Shown: positions 1 to 9,327, counted from the first letter of the stretch. The stretch is DNA of 64,000 nucleotides from Caballeronia pedi (GCF_001544915.2 NZ_FCOE02000019.1:62001-126000); one strand, 5' to 3'. Notes: generated by a model from the letters alone, not told the origin. Made by a program: numbers and translations.

Positions 1-444
1 CGCACGATCGAACGCGGCAACGCGACGCTCGTGAAGGCGGGTATCGCGAAGCCGCGCATCGGCGTGTGCGGGATCAATCCGCACGCGGGCGAAAACGGGT
101 TGTTCGGCTACGGCGAGGAAGAGGAAAAGATCATCCCCGCCGTGAAGGTGTTGCAGGAACGCGGCCTCGACGTGACCGGCCCGCTGCCCGCCGATACGCT
201 GTTTTATCGCGCGGGACGGGGCGACTTCGATCTCGTCGTCGCGATGTATCACGATCAGGGGCATGGTCCCGTGAAGGTGCTCGGCCTCGAAGCGGGCGTG
301 AACGTGACGGTCGGGCTCGATGTGATCCGCACGTCGGTCGATCACGGCACGGCGTTCGATATCGCGGGCAAGGGCATCGCCGACGAAGGCAGCATGCTCG
401 AAGCGCTGCGTCAGGGCGCGGAACTGGCGACGCGGCGTCATTGA
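1..444 (+). CDS. pdxA: PdxA-family 4-phospho-dehydrogenase, C-terminal part (5' end outside window)
   Basis: The reading frame is open from base 1 and ends in TGA at 442-444, so only the last ~147 residues are present. The motifs GINPHAGE, AMYHDQGHGPVK and SVDHGTAFDIAGKG are the C-terminal metal- and substrate-binding blocks of the PdxA family; the His residues of HDQGH and DHGTA are expected metal ligands. PdxA oxidises 4-phosphohydroxy-L-threonine in pyridoxal phosphate synthesis, but PdxA2 paralogues act on 4-phospho-D-threonate or -erythronate. The part visible here cannot separate the two. A CoA-transferase gene rather than ksgA follows, which leans slightly toward a catabolic paralogue. 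Family is certain, exact substrate is not. Confidence 0.88.
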   Translation, partial: RTIERGNATLVKAGIAKPRIGVCGINPHAGENGLFGYGEEEEKIIPAVKVLQERGLDVTGPLPADTLFYRAGRGDFDLVVAMYHDQGHGPVKVLGLEAGVNVTVGLDVIRTSVDHGTAFDIAGKGIADEGSMLEALRQGAELATRRH

Positions 445-496
445 GCGTGCGGCGCGATAATGGGCGCTTCACACGAAGCGCTTGCGCCGACCGATC

Positions 497-1876
497 ATGA
501 CTTCTCCGCTCGCTACGCTGCATGACCTATGGCGCATCGCCGGCTTGCCCGACGATGCGCTTTCCTTCATCGACCTCTCCGGTCGCGATCCCGTTTTTCC
601 TACGACCTTCGCCGTCGGCACGGCCGCGCAGGCGACCGTCGGCGCGGCGGCGCTCGCCGCGTGCGAGCTTGGCGCGGCACGCGGCGTCGAGCGGCAGCGC
701 GTGGCGGTCGACATGACGCATGCTGCTGTCGAATGCACTGGAGCGTTCACCGTCGACGGCAAGGAGCCGGAGACGTGGGGACGCTTTTCCGGCCTCTATC
801 GCTGCGCCGATGGCTACGTGCGCATTCACGCGAACTTCGAACATCATCAGGATGGCGCCCTGCGTCTGCTCGGGCTCGACCCGCGCACGGCCACGCGTGA
901 GGATGCCGGGCGCGCGTTGCTTGCATGGCGCGGCGCCGAGTTCGAGAACGCGGCGGCGGAGCGCGGTCTCGTCGTCACGATGTTGCGCACCTTCGACGAA
1001 TGGGATACGACGCCGCAGGCGCGGGCCATCGCCGCGCAGCCGTTGATGACCCTCACGCGCATCGGCGATGCGCCGCCGCTCGCGTTGCCGGCGCTGTCTT
1101 CGCAAGCGCGCCCGCTCGACGGGCTGCGCGTGCTCGATTTCACGCGCATTCTCGCCGGCCCGGTCGGCGGGCGGGCGCTCGCCGCGTTCGGCGCGGATGT
1201 CATGCTCGTGAACGGGCCGCATCTGCCGAATATCCCCGCGATCGCGGATACCAGCCGGGGCAAACGCTCGGCGCTGCTCGATCTGCGGACGGCGAACGAT
1301 CGCGACACGCTCTGGCAGTTGATCGACGACGCGCATGTGTTCGCGCAGGGGTATCGGCCGGGCGGGATTGCTTCGCTGGGATTCGGGCCGGAAGCGCTGG
1401 CGGCGCGCAGGCCGGGCATCGTGTACACGTCGCTGAGCGCGTACGGCACCGAAGGACCGTGGGCCGAACGGCGCGGTTTCGATTCGCTCGTGCAGACCGC
1501 GATGGGCTTCAATGCAGCCGAAGGCGAAGCGGCAGGCGACGGCAAACCCCGCGCGCTGCCGATGCAGATGCTCGATATGGCGAGCGGTTTCCTGATGGCG
1601 TTCGGCGCGGCGGCGGCGCTATGGAGGCAGCAGCGCGAAGGCGGAAGCTGGCACGTGCAGGTTTCGCTTGCGCAGACGGGGCATTGGCTGCGAGGACTGG
1701 GACGCGTCGAAGGCGGGTTGAAGAGCGCGAAGCCGGATCTCGCGCCTTATGTCGAGCGTTATGAATCGGGCTTCGGAGAGTTGATGGCGGTGCGGCCGAG
1801 TGCGCAGTTCGGCCGGACGCCGGCGGGTTATGCGCGGGATGCGGCGCCGCCGGGATCATCGGCGGCGCGGTGGTAG
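497..1876 (+). CDS. Family III CoA-transferase (CaiB/BaiF), 459 aa
   Basis: ATG at 497 gives MTSPLATLHDLW; a TTG at 482 adds only five residues and has no better ribosome site. The second half (about residue 205 on) holds the canonical CaiB beginning: LDGLRVLDFTRILAGPVGG, a GADV strand, DLRTANDRD and the SAYGTEGPWAERRGFDSLVQ block. The first 200 residues resemble what normally lies in the CaiB C-terminal half (a CADGYVRI strand, then a helical segment ending in PQARAIAAQP). The halves therefore look exchanged relative to CaiB. The family moves CoA between carboxylic acids; donor and acceptor cannot be read here. It starts 52 bp after pdxA and converges with the membrane-protein gene that follows. 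A GCGCTTC hairpin sits at 464-481. Confidence 0.85.
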   Translation: MTSPLATLHDLWRIAGLPDDALSFIDLSGRDPVFPTTFAVGTAAQATVGAAALAACELGAARGVERQRVAVDMTHAAVECTGAFTVDGKEPETWGRFSGLYRCADGYVRIHANFEHHQDGALRLLGLDPRTATREDAGRALLAWRGAEFENAAAERGLVVTMLRTFDEWDTTPQARAIAAQPLMTLTRIGDAPPLALPALSSQARPLDGLRVLDFTRILAGPVGGRALAAFGADVMLVNGPHLPNIPAIADTSRGKRSALLDLRTANDRDTLWQLIDDAHVFAQGYRPGGIASLGFGPEALAARRPGIVYTSLSAYGTEGPWAERRGFDSLVQTAMGFNAAEGEAAGDGKPRALPMQMLDMASGFLMAFGAAAALWRQQREGGSWHVQVSLAQTGHWLRGLGRVEGGLKSAKPDLAPYVERYESGFGELMAVRPSAQFGRTPAGYARDAAPPGSSAARW

Positions 1877-1901
1877 ATGGTGCAGGCGGACGATGCTGTT
1901 G

Positions 1902-2390
1902 TTACGAGTTACCGCATCGTTCGCCCGCTCCGGCCATCTGCTCGGGCTTTACCGACGGAGTCCGCAATCTCAGATAAACCGCCGAAGTGACGTAGAAGAT
2001 GAACAGCAATAGGTCTAGCGTCAGCATCACATAAGCCATGACGCGAATCGTCGCGCTCGCCAGACTGGAACCCATCGATCGTTCCAGATAGTCCACGAAA
2101 AGAAGCGAACCCAGTCCTACAGCGATCATGATCATGAACATGATCAACCCGGCGAAGAGCATGCCCGCGAACGGCGCAAGTCCAACATGTACGGGCACTG
2201 ATTGCGCCGCCGGTCGAGCGACTTCCTCCTCGGCAACCTGATGCGTCCGGGAAATAGTCATCGGCATTTCGCACGCCGCCGCGTTCACCGTCCGGTGCCA
2301 AGGGAGCAACGACAGGAAAGGTATCAACAACGCCCCCAATCCTTCCTGGTAGGCGACTCCTCCATGTGTCATTCCTGATGAACGTTCCAT
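1902..2390 (-). CDS. Small membrane protein of unknown function (162 aa)
   Basis: No family recognised. The protein has a polar N-terminal part and two strong hydrophobic segments near residues 74-98 and 112-138 (rich in Leu/Ile/Met/Phe), so it is probably a two- or three-span inner-membrane protein. The ATG at 2390 lies 8 bp after the stop of the gene upstream and has AGGG about 8 nt before it, which suggests translational coupling; ATGs at 2267 or 2261 (MPMTISRTHQ) are alternative starts that would drop a weak N-terminal hydrophobic stretch. It pairs with the next membrane gene as a two-gene operon. Confidence 0.6.
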   Translation of the reverse strand: MERSSGMTHGGVAYQEGLGALLIPFLSLLPWHRTVNAAACEMPMTISRTHQVAEEEVARPAAQSVPVHVGLAPFAGMLFAGLIMFMIMIAVGLGSLLFVDYLERSMGSSLASATIRVMAYVMLTLDLLLFIFYVTSAVYLRLRTPSVKPEQMAGAGERCGNS

Positions 2391-2398
2391 AAGTGGCC

Positions 2399-2872
2399 CT
2401 ATTTTTTAAGCTGACGCGCGGTCTTGACGATCAGTATCGCGAGATCCAGAAGCAGCAAAAAGATTTCACCGGTTTTGAGCACGCAATATACGGCGGCGTC
2501 CCCGACCAGCGCAATAAGCTCGCGAAGCGTTGGAGCAAAAACCAGTGTACGCCAAGCGACACCGTCGATTAACCCAAAATGCACGAGAACGTGGGTAAAA
2601 CCGTGCAAAATCAGTGCGCCGAAAGCGATCAGGGCAAATTCCGCGCTGCCTATGACGGTATGCACGAACGCATGCCAGATGTCGCTGAATTGCATCAGTA
2701 CGTTAGGCCTCCGACCGGGCGGTGCCGACCGCTTGGCGGGAGCTTCGCGATCGCCATGTTGCTCATCGGATAGATTCTTCTGATCTTTGGACGCGTCGGA
2801 CGCTTTCTTCAGTGCTGCGGCGTCTTTCGGCTGCGTCGCTCCGCCCTTCGGTCCGGACAAGTCGTCTGACAT
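2399..2872 (-). CDS. Membrane protein of unknown function with charged N-terminus (157 aa)
   Basis: Start taken at MSDDLSGPKGG (ATG at 2872); an in-frame ATG at 2923 would add 17 residues. The first ~60 residues are Lys/Asp/Glu/Pro-rich and look disordered. Two hydrophobic regions follow, around residues 75-105 (FVHTVIGSAEFALIAFGALI) and 125-150 (a Leu-rich helix ending EIFLLLLDLAILIVK), and the chain ends in basic residues (TARQLKK). It belongs in an operon with the membrane gene downstream, 8 bp away. No enzymatic motif seen and no family recognised; I infer only an inner-membrane location with a cytosolic or periplasmic acidic-basic tail. Confidence 0.6.
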   Translation of the reverse strand: MSDDLSGPKGGATQPKDAAALKKASDASKDQKNLSDEQHGDREAPAKRSAPPGRRPNVLMQFSDIWHAFVHTVIGSAEFALIAFGALILHGFTHVLVHFGLIDGVAWRTLVFAPTLRELIALVGDAAVYCVLKTGEIFLLLLDLAILIVKTARQLKK

Positions 2873-3004
2873 GCGTGGTCCACCCGGAATACTGGTACGG
2901 AGCATTGTAGACGCAGCGTTCATTGAACCATCGGAATTTCATTCTCGCTGTAATCGACCGCCTCGCGTGCAAAGCAAGGCGGCAACATATCCTCGATGCG
3001 CCTG

Positions 3005-3634
3005 CTACACCGCGCTCGCCCGGCGCGCGAGCGCCAGATAACCGCCGAGACCCAGCATGACGACGCCCGACGTCCGCGTGAGCAACCTCGCGCGCGCGGC
3101 GCGCGCCGCACTCGATTTGAGCAGACGGGACGCGGCGAGCACGGCGACTGCATCGACCAGCGTATTCAACGTGACGCAGATGCACCCGAGCAGCGCCAGT
3201 TGCGGCGCGAGCGGTTGACCCGCTGAAACGAATTGCGGAAGAAACGCCAGAAAGAACAGCGCCGTCTTGATATTGAGCGCTTCGACCAGAATCCCTTCGC
3301 GAAAAGCGCGTCGCGCACCGTGCGACGCAACCGGCGCGACCCCGGGCGCTTCGTGCTTGCGCAGCAGAAGCCGAATGCCCAGATAGATCAGGTATGCGGC
3401 CCCGATGTACTTCACGACGCCGAAGAGCATCGCCGAGCGCGCAATCAGCAGGGAAAGACCGAGCGCCGCCGCGACGACGTGGACCAGCCCGCCTAGCGCC
3501 GTGCCGAGACAGGACGCCATGCCTTCGGAGCGGCCACCGGCGACCGTGCGAGCCACGACGTAGGCCATGCCCGGGCCGGGCGTGACGGCAAGCACGATGG
3601 CCGCGATCAGGAATGCGATGAAGGACATGATCAT
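3005..3634 (-). CDS. LysE/RhtB-family amino acid exporter
   Basis: 209 residues with the LysE/RhtB pattern: N-terminal helix MSFIAFLIAAIVLAVTPGPG (the TPGPG loop is the family signature), a conserved central block (VKYIGAAYLIYLGIRLLL), a loop, and the ALNIKTALFFLAFLPQFV motif, with six predicted spans in all. The family exports amino acids or homoserine lactones by proton antiport at the inner membrane. The ATG at 3634 overlaps the stop of the upstream paiB-like gene (ATGA), so the two are co-translated; ATG 3628 is an alternative start. The divergent MocR gene is the obvious candidate regulator. The exported substrate cannot be told. Confidence 0.88.
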   Translation of the reverse strand: MIMSFIAFLIAAIVLAVTPGPGMAYVVARTVAGGRSEGMASCLGTALGGLVHVVAAALGLSLLIARSAMLFGVVKYIGAAYLIYLGIRLLLRKHEAPGVAPVASHGARRAFREGILVEALNIKTALFFLAFLPQFVSAGQPLAPQLALLGCICVTLNTLVDAVAVLAASRLLKSSAARAARARLLTRTSGVVMLGLGGYLALARRASAV

Positions 3635-4254
3635 TCCGCGCGCGACATCGCTTCGCCCAGTTCCTGATTTCCGCGCGATTTCAGCGTATCGGCGGCATTG
3701 AGGCGATCGCGCGCCTCCTTGTTCTGGCTCAGCTTCGATTTACCCACCAGCGAAGTCACCGCGATCTCGATGCCGACGATATTGCGCAACATCCCGTCGA
3801 TGAACTCGCGCTCCGAATCGCCCATCTTCCACGGACGCGGCTCGTTCGCCTCGTGCCGCCGCGTCAGGCGCGCGACCAGTCCGCGCACGAACTGCTCGTC
3901 GTCGCGCACGGTGAGCACGCCGTGCGCATGCACCACTTCGTAATTCCACGTCGGCACCTGCCGATGCGTCTCGTGCTTGCTCGGATACCAGTTCGGCGAG
4001 ATATAACCTTCGGCTCCGCGAAAGATCACCATGACCGGCGTGCCGGTCGGGCAGCGCTGCCATACGTCGTTCGCGCGCGCCACGTGCGCCGTGAGCAGGC
4101 CGTGCTTGCCCTGCGCCGGGTCGAATTCGAACGGAATGTGATTGGCGTCCAGACCGGATTCGCCGTGCGTCACGAGCACGCCCAAAGCATGCGCGCTGAT
4201 GATCCGATGGAGTTCTTCGGGGCGAGTCTCGGCGAAGTGCGGCGGGATATACAT
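3631..4254 (-). CDS. PaiB-like FMN-binding protein (negative regulator family)
   Basis: Start at MYIPPHFAE (ATG 4254), giving 207 residues, the usual PaiB length; ATG 4311 would add an atypical leader. Family features are MYIPPHF, the LLTAHVARAND segment, and the ISPNWYPSKHE and VPTWNYEVVHAHG motifs typical of the split-barrel flavin-reductase-like fold. PaiB of Bacillus subtilis acts with PaiA in control of sporulation and protease genes; in proteobacteria these proteins are commonly found beside MocR regulators and LysE exporters, as here, and their biochemical role is poorly known. Stop overlaps the start of the exporter gene. Confidence 0.87.
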   Translation of the reverse strand: MYIPPHFAETRPEELHRIISAHALGVLVTHGESGLDANHIPFEFDPAQGKHGLLTAHVARANDVWQRCPTGTPVMVIFRGAEGYISPNWYPSKHETHRQVPTWNYEVVHAHGVLTVRDDEQFVRGLVARLTRRHEANEPRPWKMGDSEREFIDGMLRNIVGIEIAVTSLVGKSKLSQNKEARDRLNAADTLKSRGNQELGEAMSRAE

Positions 4255-4341
4255 CGTGATTTTCTCGACAGAAGGCAGCGAAGGTCCGTCAATATTGCGC
4301 GAAACAGGCACAATGAGAAGATCCAGTTTCGATCGATTTTC

Positions 4342-5811
4342 ATGGTCCAGTCACATCCTTCGTCGCCTGCCGCCGCCGGCACGGGACGCCGCATCTACGA
4401 CTTGCTGCGCGCGCAGATCGCCGACGGCACGCTGCCCACCGGCGCGCCGATGCCGTCCACGCGCGCCCTGGCGGCGGACCTCGGCGTGTCGCGCACGACG
4501 GTCACGGCGGCCTACGAACAGCTCGCGGCCGAAGGTTTTCTGGTCACGGCGGCGGGCCGCGTCGCGCGCGTCGCCACGCCGCCGATGACGCTCGCCACGC
4601 CCAATCCCGCCCGCGCGACGCGCAGCGCGCCCGTGCTGTCAGGCTACGGCCGGCGCGTCGCGAATCTGCCGATGCCGGTTCTGCCTCAACCGAAGCGCAA
4701 CGGTATCGACTTCCTGTACGGCGCGGTGTCCGCGCGCGACTTTCCGTCGTTGATCTGGAAGCGCGCGTATCAGGCCGAACTGCTGCATCAGCCCGACAAC
4801 CTGTATTACGCCGCGCCGGAAGGCGACGCCTCGCTGCGGCGCGCGCTGCTGGCTTATCTGGGCCGGGCGCGCGGGCTCGTCTGCGACAGCGAACAGATCG
4901 TCGTGGTGAACGGCACGCAGCAGGCGCTCGATCTGTGCGCGCGCGTCTTGCTCGATCCCGGCGATGCCTTCGCGTTCGAGGACCCCGGTTATCTGATCGC
5001 GCGCCATTGTTTCGAGGCGGCGGGCGGGATGCCGCTCGCCGTGCCCGTCGACGAACACGGTCTCGACACGCGCCGCCTGCCCGCCGATGGCCGCGCGCGG
5101 CTCGCCTATGTCACGCCGTCGCATCAGTTTCCGCTGGGCGGCGTGCTGCCCATCGGGCGGCGGCTCGAATTGCTCGAATGGGCAGAGCGGCACGACGCGT
5201 GGATCATCGAGGACGACTACGACGGCGAGTTCCGCTACGGCCAGCGCCCGATCGACGCGTTGCAGTCCATCGATTCGAATGGCCGCGTGATTTATATCGG
5301 CACGTTTTCGAAGGCGCTCTCGCCGCATCTTCGGCTGGGCTACATGATTCTGCCGCACGATCTCGTGCCGGCGTTCCGTCAGGCCAAAAGACTGAGCGAC
5401 CGACATTCGGCGATTCTCGATCAGCGCGTGCTCGCCTCGCTGATCGAAAGCGGCGCTTACGAACGCCATGTGCGGCGCGTGCGGCGCGAATACGAACGGC
5501 GTCGCGCGGCCTTGCTCGACGCCATCGCGCAGCTTCTGCCGGCGAGCGCCGAAGTGACCGGAACGGCGGCCGGCCTGCATGTCACGCTATGGCTGCCGAT
5601 GCTCGATTCGAACGATGAAACCGCGCTCGTGGCCGCCGCGAATGCGCAGGGCGTGGGCGTCTATCCGGTGTCGCCGCTGTACGGCCCGCAGACAGGCGTC
5701 GTGCGCACGCGTCCGGCCGGTCTGATTCTCGGCTACGCCAGCGTGCCGGTCGAACGGATCCGCGCCGGCATACAGACGCTCGCCGGCGTGATCGCGCAAT
5801 TGAGACCTTGA
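4342..5811 (+). CDS. MocR-family regulator (GntR HTH + class I aminotransferase-like domain)
   Basis: 489 residues from ATG 4342. Residues ~15-80 are a GntR winged helix (IYDLLRAQIADG, SRTTVTAAYEQLAAEGFL), followed by a linker and a fold-type I aminotransferase domain with the PLP-binding site IYIGTFSKALSPHLRLGY (Lys in FSK) and the DDYDGEFRY strand. MocR proteins sense PLP adducts of amino compounds. It is divergent from paiB-lysE with only 87 bp between the starts, so it very probably controls that operon, perhaps in response to an amino acid that the exporter removes. The ORF is open far upstream of 4342, but that extension is antisense to paiB and was left out. Confidence 0.93.
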   Translation: MVQSHPSSPAAAGTGRRIYDLLRAQIADGTLPTGAPMPSTRALAADLGVSRTTVTAAYEQLAAEGFLVTAAGRVARVATPPMTLATPNPARATRSAPVLSGYGRRVANLPMPVLPQPKRNGIDFLYGAVSARDFPSLIWKRAYQAELLHQPDNLYYAAPEGDASLRRALLAYLGRARGLVCDSEQIVVVNGTQQALDLCARVLLDPGDAFAFEDPGYLIARHCFEAAGGMPLAVPVDEHGLDTRRLPADGRARLAYVTPSHQFPLGGVLPIGRRLELLEWAERHDAWIIEDDYDGEFRYGQRPIDALQSIDSNGRVIYIGTFSKALSPHLRLGYMILPHDLVPAFRQAKRLSDRHSAILDQRVLASLIESGAYERHVRRVRREYERRRAALLDAIAQLLPASAEVTGTAAGLHVTLWLPMLDSNDETALVAAANAQGVGVYPVSPLYGPQTGVVRTRPAGLILGYASVPVERIRAGIQTLAGVIAQLRP

Positions 5812-5888
5812 GCGCTTGGTATTCCCGTCGCGCGCGTTCTATTCTGAATGTCGTTGTTCAACGAAAACAAGACGATGGGAACAAGAAC

Positions 5889-7511
5889 ATGCGCGCGAGA
5901 ATCCTGGCTGTCCCGTTGTTGATCGCTTCCAGCCTTCTCGCCGCGAGCTGCGGCGGCGGATCGTCGGATGACCCGATTGATCAGGTGATGAAAAAGCCGC
6001 GCTACACCAGCGCGAATTCCCAATGGTCGATGGTCGTGATGGACGCGACCACGGGCGAAACGCTCATCGCACTGCGACCGGACGCGCTCTCGTTCACCGG
6101 CTCCGTGCGCAAGCTCTATTCGGTCGGAAGCGCGCTCAACACCATCGGCGCGGACCATCGTTTCGAAACGCCGGTGTATCGCAACGGCACGCTCGACGCT
6201 TCGGGCAAGCTCACGGGCGATCTGATCCTGAAGGCGTCCGGCGATCTGACCTTCGGCGGTCGCCAGAAGCCCGATGGCACCATCGACTTCACCGACTTCG
6301 ATCACAACGAGGCCCGCGCCTTCGACGGCGCGATCCTGACGCCGGAAGATCCGCTCACTGCCGTGAACCAGCTCGCGCAACAGGTCAGGGCGGCGGGCAT
6401 CACGTCGGTCAGTGGCGATGTCATCGTCGACGACAGGCTCTTCGATGCGTTTCGCGTGCCCAACGGCAACGTGCTGATCTCGCCGATTCTCATCAACGAG
6501 AACGTGATCGACGTGACGCTCGCGCCCACGGGCATCGGCCAGCCCGGCGCGCTCGACTGGCGGCCGCGCACCAGCGCGATGACCATGCAGGGCACGACGC
6601 TCACGACGGCGGCGAACAGCGAGGCGGATATCGTCACCTCGGGCGATGCGCTCGACGCAGGCCCGCTCAGTTGTCTTGCCACGCCGGGCTGTCACGGCAC
6701 GATCTCCGGCGCGGCGAGCCTTGCCAGCGCCGCTAAGATTCCGCTCGGCTATACGTCGCCGCTCGTGGGCAACGCGTTGTACGTCAGCAATCTGCGTGTC
6801 GAAGATCCGCCCTCGTTCGCGCGCACCGCCTTCATCGACGCATTGACGCGCGCGGGTGTGACCGTGTCCGCGCCCGCCGTCCAGCCCAATGACCGCGGCA
6901 GGCTGCCATCGTCGCAAAGCTATTCGGGCGCGACGCAGGTCGCGAACTTCACGTCCCTGCCGTATTCGGAAATCGCCAAGCTGATACTCAAGGTGAGCCT
7001 CAATACCGGCGCGAATCTGAGCCTCATGTATCACGGTCTCACGCAAGGCGCGCATACCGTCGACGCTGCGCTCGTCGCGGAGCGGCACTATCTGACGGGC
7101 ACGCTCGGCATCGACGGCGCGGGCTTCGACTTTCCGACCAACGGCAGCGGCTCGCCCGACAGCCGCGCGAGCGCGCGCACGACCGCGAACCTGCTGACCG
7201 TGATGAGCCGCCTGCCGATCTATCCGGTGTATCGCGAAGCGTTGTCGATTCTCGGCGTCGACGGCTCGCTCGCGGCGATCGGCAAGGACGTGGTGGGCAA
7301 GGAGCATATCCGCGTGAAAAGCGGCGCGACCGTGACCAACGGTCAGATGGTCGCGATGAACATGGCGGGATATATGGACGCGAAAAGCGGCAGGCGGCTC
7401 GCCTATGCGGTCTTCGTCAACAACGCCGGGCCGGTGCAGGCGCTCACCGATACGCTCGAAGTCTTCGATGACGAAGCGACGATACTGGGCATCGTGTACG
7501 CGCGTTATTGA
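5889..7511 (+). CDS. dacB: D-alanyl-D-alanine carboxypeptidase/endopeptidase (PBP4, peptidase family S13), lipoprotein
   Basis: 540 residues from ATG 5889. The N-terminus MRARILAVPLLIASSLLAASC ends in a lipobox (LAASC), so the protein is probably lipid-anchored in the periplasm, followed by a Gly/Ser linker. The three penicillin-binding motifs are visible in order: SVRK (SxxK, in FTGSVRKLYS), SLN (in KVSLNTGANLS) and KSG (in RVKSGATVTNG). S13 enzymes trim D-Ala from peptidoglycan peptides and cut cross-links. It starts 77 bp after mocR and converges with the lactate permease (7 bp between stops). E. coli DacB is soluble, so the lipobox is a difference worth noting. Confidence 0.92.
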   Translation: MRARILAVPLLIASSLLAASCGGGSSDDPIDQVMKKPRYTSANSQWSMVVMDATTGETLIALRPDALSFTGSVRKLYSVGSALNTIGADHRFETPVYRNGTLDASGKLTGDLILKASGDLTFGGRQKPDGTIDFTDFDHNEARAFDGAILTPEDPLTAVNQLAQQVRAAGITSVSGDVIVDDRLFDAFRVPNGNVLISPILINENVIDVTLAPTGIGQPGALDWRPRTSAMTMQGTTLTTAANSEADIVTSGDALDAGPLSCLATPGCHGTISGAASLASAAKIPLGYTSPLVGNALYVSNLRVEDPPSFARTAFIDALTRAGVTVSAPAVQPNDRGRLPSSQSYSGATQVANFTSLPYSEIAKLILKVSLNTGANLSLMYHGLTQGAHTVDAALVAERHYLTGTLGIDGAGFDFPTNGSGSPDSRASARTTANLLTVMSRLPIYPVYREALSILGVDGSLAAIGKDVVGKEHIRVKSGATVTNGQMVAMNMAGYMDAKSGRRLAYAVFVNNAGPVQALTDTLEVFDDEATILGIVYARY

Positions 7512-7518
7512 ACCCGCG

Positions 7519-9327
7519 TCACTGCGGCGGTACCGGAATCATCCACGGGAACACATACGCCTGCAGCATCGCGATCACGCCGATCACCGCCGCGCCCGCG
7601 ATCGAATGAAAGAACACGGTCCGGAAGATCGGCCCAAGCGCGAACGCGCGCTCCTTCGGATCGTCGTAGCACGCAGCACACGCGACCATGATCGATTGCG
7701 CATCGATCATCTTGCCCATCACGCCGCCCGTCGAGTTGGTCGCGACGATCAGGATCGGATTGAGGTTGAGCTGTTGCGCGGTGATGCGCTGCAGGCTGCC
7801 GAAGAGCGCGTTCGACGCCGTGTCCGAACCTGTCAGGAACACCCCGAGCCAACCCAGAAACGCCGCGAAGAACGGATAGAACACGCCCGCGCCCGTGAAG
7901 GCGAGTCCGAGCACCGCATCGGTGCCCGAGTAGCGCGTGAGGAAACCGAGGCCCAGCACCTGAGCGATCACCAGCACGGGAATCTTCATGCGGCGCATGG
8001 TCTGCATGAACGCGTCCCTCCATTGCACGACGGACAGCCGCAGCACGAAACCCGACAGCATCGCCGCGACGAACACGCCAGTGCCCGCCGCCGACAGCCA
8101 GTTGATCGTGAAGCGGGCCGCTTCCGCTTTGGCGTCGACGGGCGCGACCGGTGGCATCCGATGCACGAGGTTGTGCAGCGCGGGCATGTCCCAGACGGGC
8201 AAGGACAGCGTGCCCTTGAACGGCGAGCCGAGGAGCGTCGTCGAGAACGTGACGCCGGCGAACAGGCTGTTGAGGAACTTCTTGAATTCGGGCACGCCCC
8301 AGAGCGCGCAACACGCGATCAGAATCACCCACGGCATCCACGCATACACGGTTTCGCCGACGGAATATTTGTACTTCCACTCCGACTTGTCGGTCGCGAC
8401 GGCGGCCGCGGTCTTGCCCTGCCGCGCGAGCGCCTCACGCTCGGACCTGAGCAGAAAGCGCGTCTTCGGATGCCAGACGAAACGCAGAAACAGCGCCGTG
8501 CAGATCACCGAGAACACGCCCGACACCACGTCGGTCATCAGATGAAGCGCGTGGCTTCCGGACGCATAGAACTGCATGAGCGCGAACGATGCGCCCGCGC
8601 AGAGCATCGCCGGCCATACTTCGAAGACTTCCTTCCACGACCCGCCCTCCATCTTCACGAAGGTCGCGACGAGCCAGAACGGCACGAGCAGCGATACGAA
8701 CGGCAACTGGTGCCCGGCCATCGCGGAGAGCGTGAGCTGGTCGAGCTCGCTCACGGCGGCCAGCGTGACGATCGGCGTGCCGATCGCGCCCCACGCGACC
8801 GGTGCCGTATTCGCGAGCAGGTTGAGCACGGCGGACTGGAACGGCCGGAAGCCGAGCCCGACCATCACCGCGCCCGCGATCGCCACGGGCGTGCCGAAGC
8901 CCGACGTGCCTTCGATGATCGCGCCGAACGAAAACGCGATCAGCACGCATTGCAGCCGGCGGTCGAACGAGATATGGACGATCGACTCCTTGACGATCTC
9001 GAACTTGCCGGTGACGACGCTCATCGTGTAAAGGAACATCGCGGCCAGCACGATCCAGATGATGCCGAGAAAGCCCGACAGCGAGCCGAGCGCGAACGCC
9101 GACACCGCCGAGGCCACCGGCATCCGGAACACGAGACAGGAGACGATGAACGCGGCGATCACGCCGAACAACGCCGCATAAGGCGCCGAAATGCCGAGAT
9201 GCACGTTGCCCTGCGAATCGCGATGGCGATGCAGCGCGATGAAATAGAGCAGCGTCAGAATGGGGATTGCCGCGACGATCGTCGAAAGGAATGCGTTGCC
9301 CAATGGGTTGTAGGTCTGCTGGTACAT
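7519..9327 (-). CDS. lldP: L-lactate permease (LctP family)
   Basis: 602 residues, starting MYQQTYNPLGNAFLSTIVAA, with a ribosome site AAAGGAAAC just upstream of ATG 9327. The family blocks are clear: AFSFGAIIEGTSGFGTPVAIAG, LLANTAPVAWGAIGTPI, FLGWLGVFLTGSDTASNALFG and NSTGGVMGKMIDAQSI. About 13-14 membrane spans. The LctP family imports L- and D-lactate (also glycolate) with protons. No lactate dehydrogenase genes or LldR regulator lie next to it, so it appears to be a stand-alone carrier. Its stop is 7 bp from the convergent dacB stop. Confidence 0.95.
   Translation of the reverse strand: MYQQTYNPLGNAFLSTIVAAIPILTLLYFIALHRHRDSQGNVHLGISAPYAALFGVIAAFIVSCLVFRMPVASAVSAFALGSLSGFLGIIWIVLAAMFLYTMSVVTGKFEIVKESIVHISFDRRLQCVLIAFSFGAIIEGTSGFGTPVAIAGAVMVGLGFRPFQSAVLNLLANTAPVAWGAIGTPIVTLAAVSELDQLTLSAMAGHQLPFVSLLVPFWLVATFVKMEGGSWKEVFEVWPAMLCAGASFALMQFYASGSHALHLMTDVVSGVFSVICTALFLRFVWHPKTRFLLRSEREALARQGKTAAAVATDKSEWKYKYSVGETVYAWMPWVILIACCALWGVPEFKKFLNSLFAGVTFSTTLLGSPFKGTLSLPVWDMPALHNLVHRMPPVAPVDAKAEAARFTINWLSAAGTGVFVAAMLSGFVLRLSVVQWRDAFMQTMRRMKIPVLVIAQVLGLGFLTRYSGTDAVLGLAFTGAGVFYPFFAAFLGWLGVFLTGSDTASNALFGSLQRITAQQLNLNPILIVATNSTGGVMGKMIDAQSIMVACAACYDDPKERAFALGPIFRTVFFHSIAGAAVIGVIAMLQAYVFPWMIPVPPQ

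Noticed and set aside
464..481. GCGCTTC/GAAGCGC hairpin between pdxA and the CoA-transferase as a terminator
   Set aside because: Perfect 7-bp stem, but no T-run and only 15 bp before the next start; more likely neutral or an RNA-stability element.
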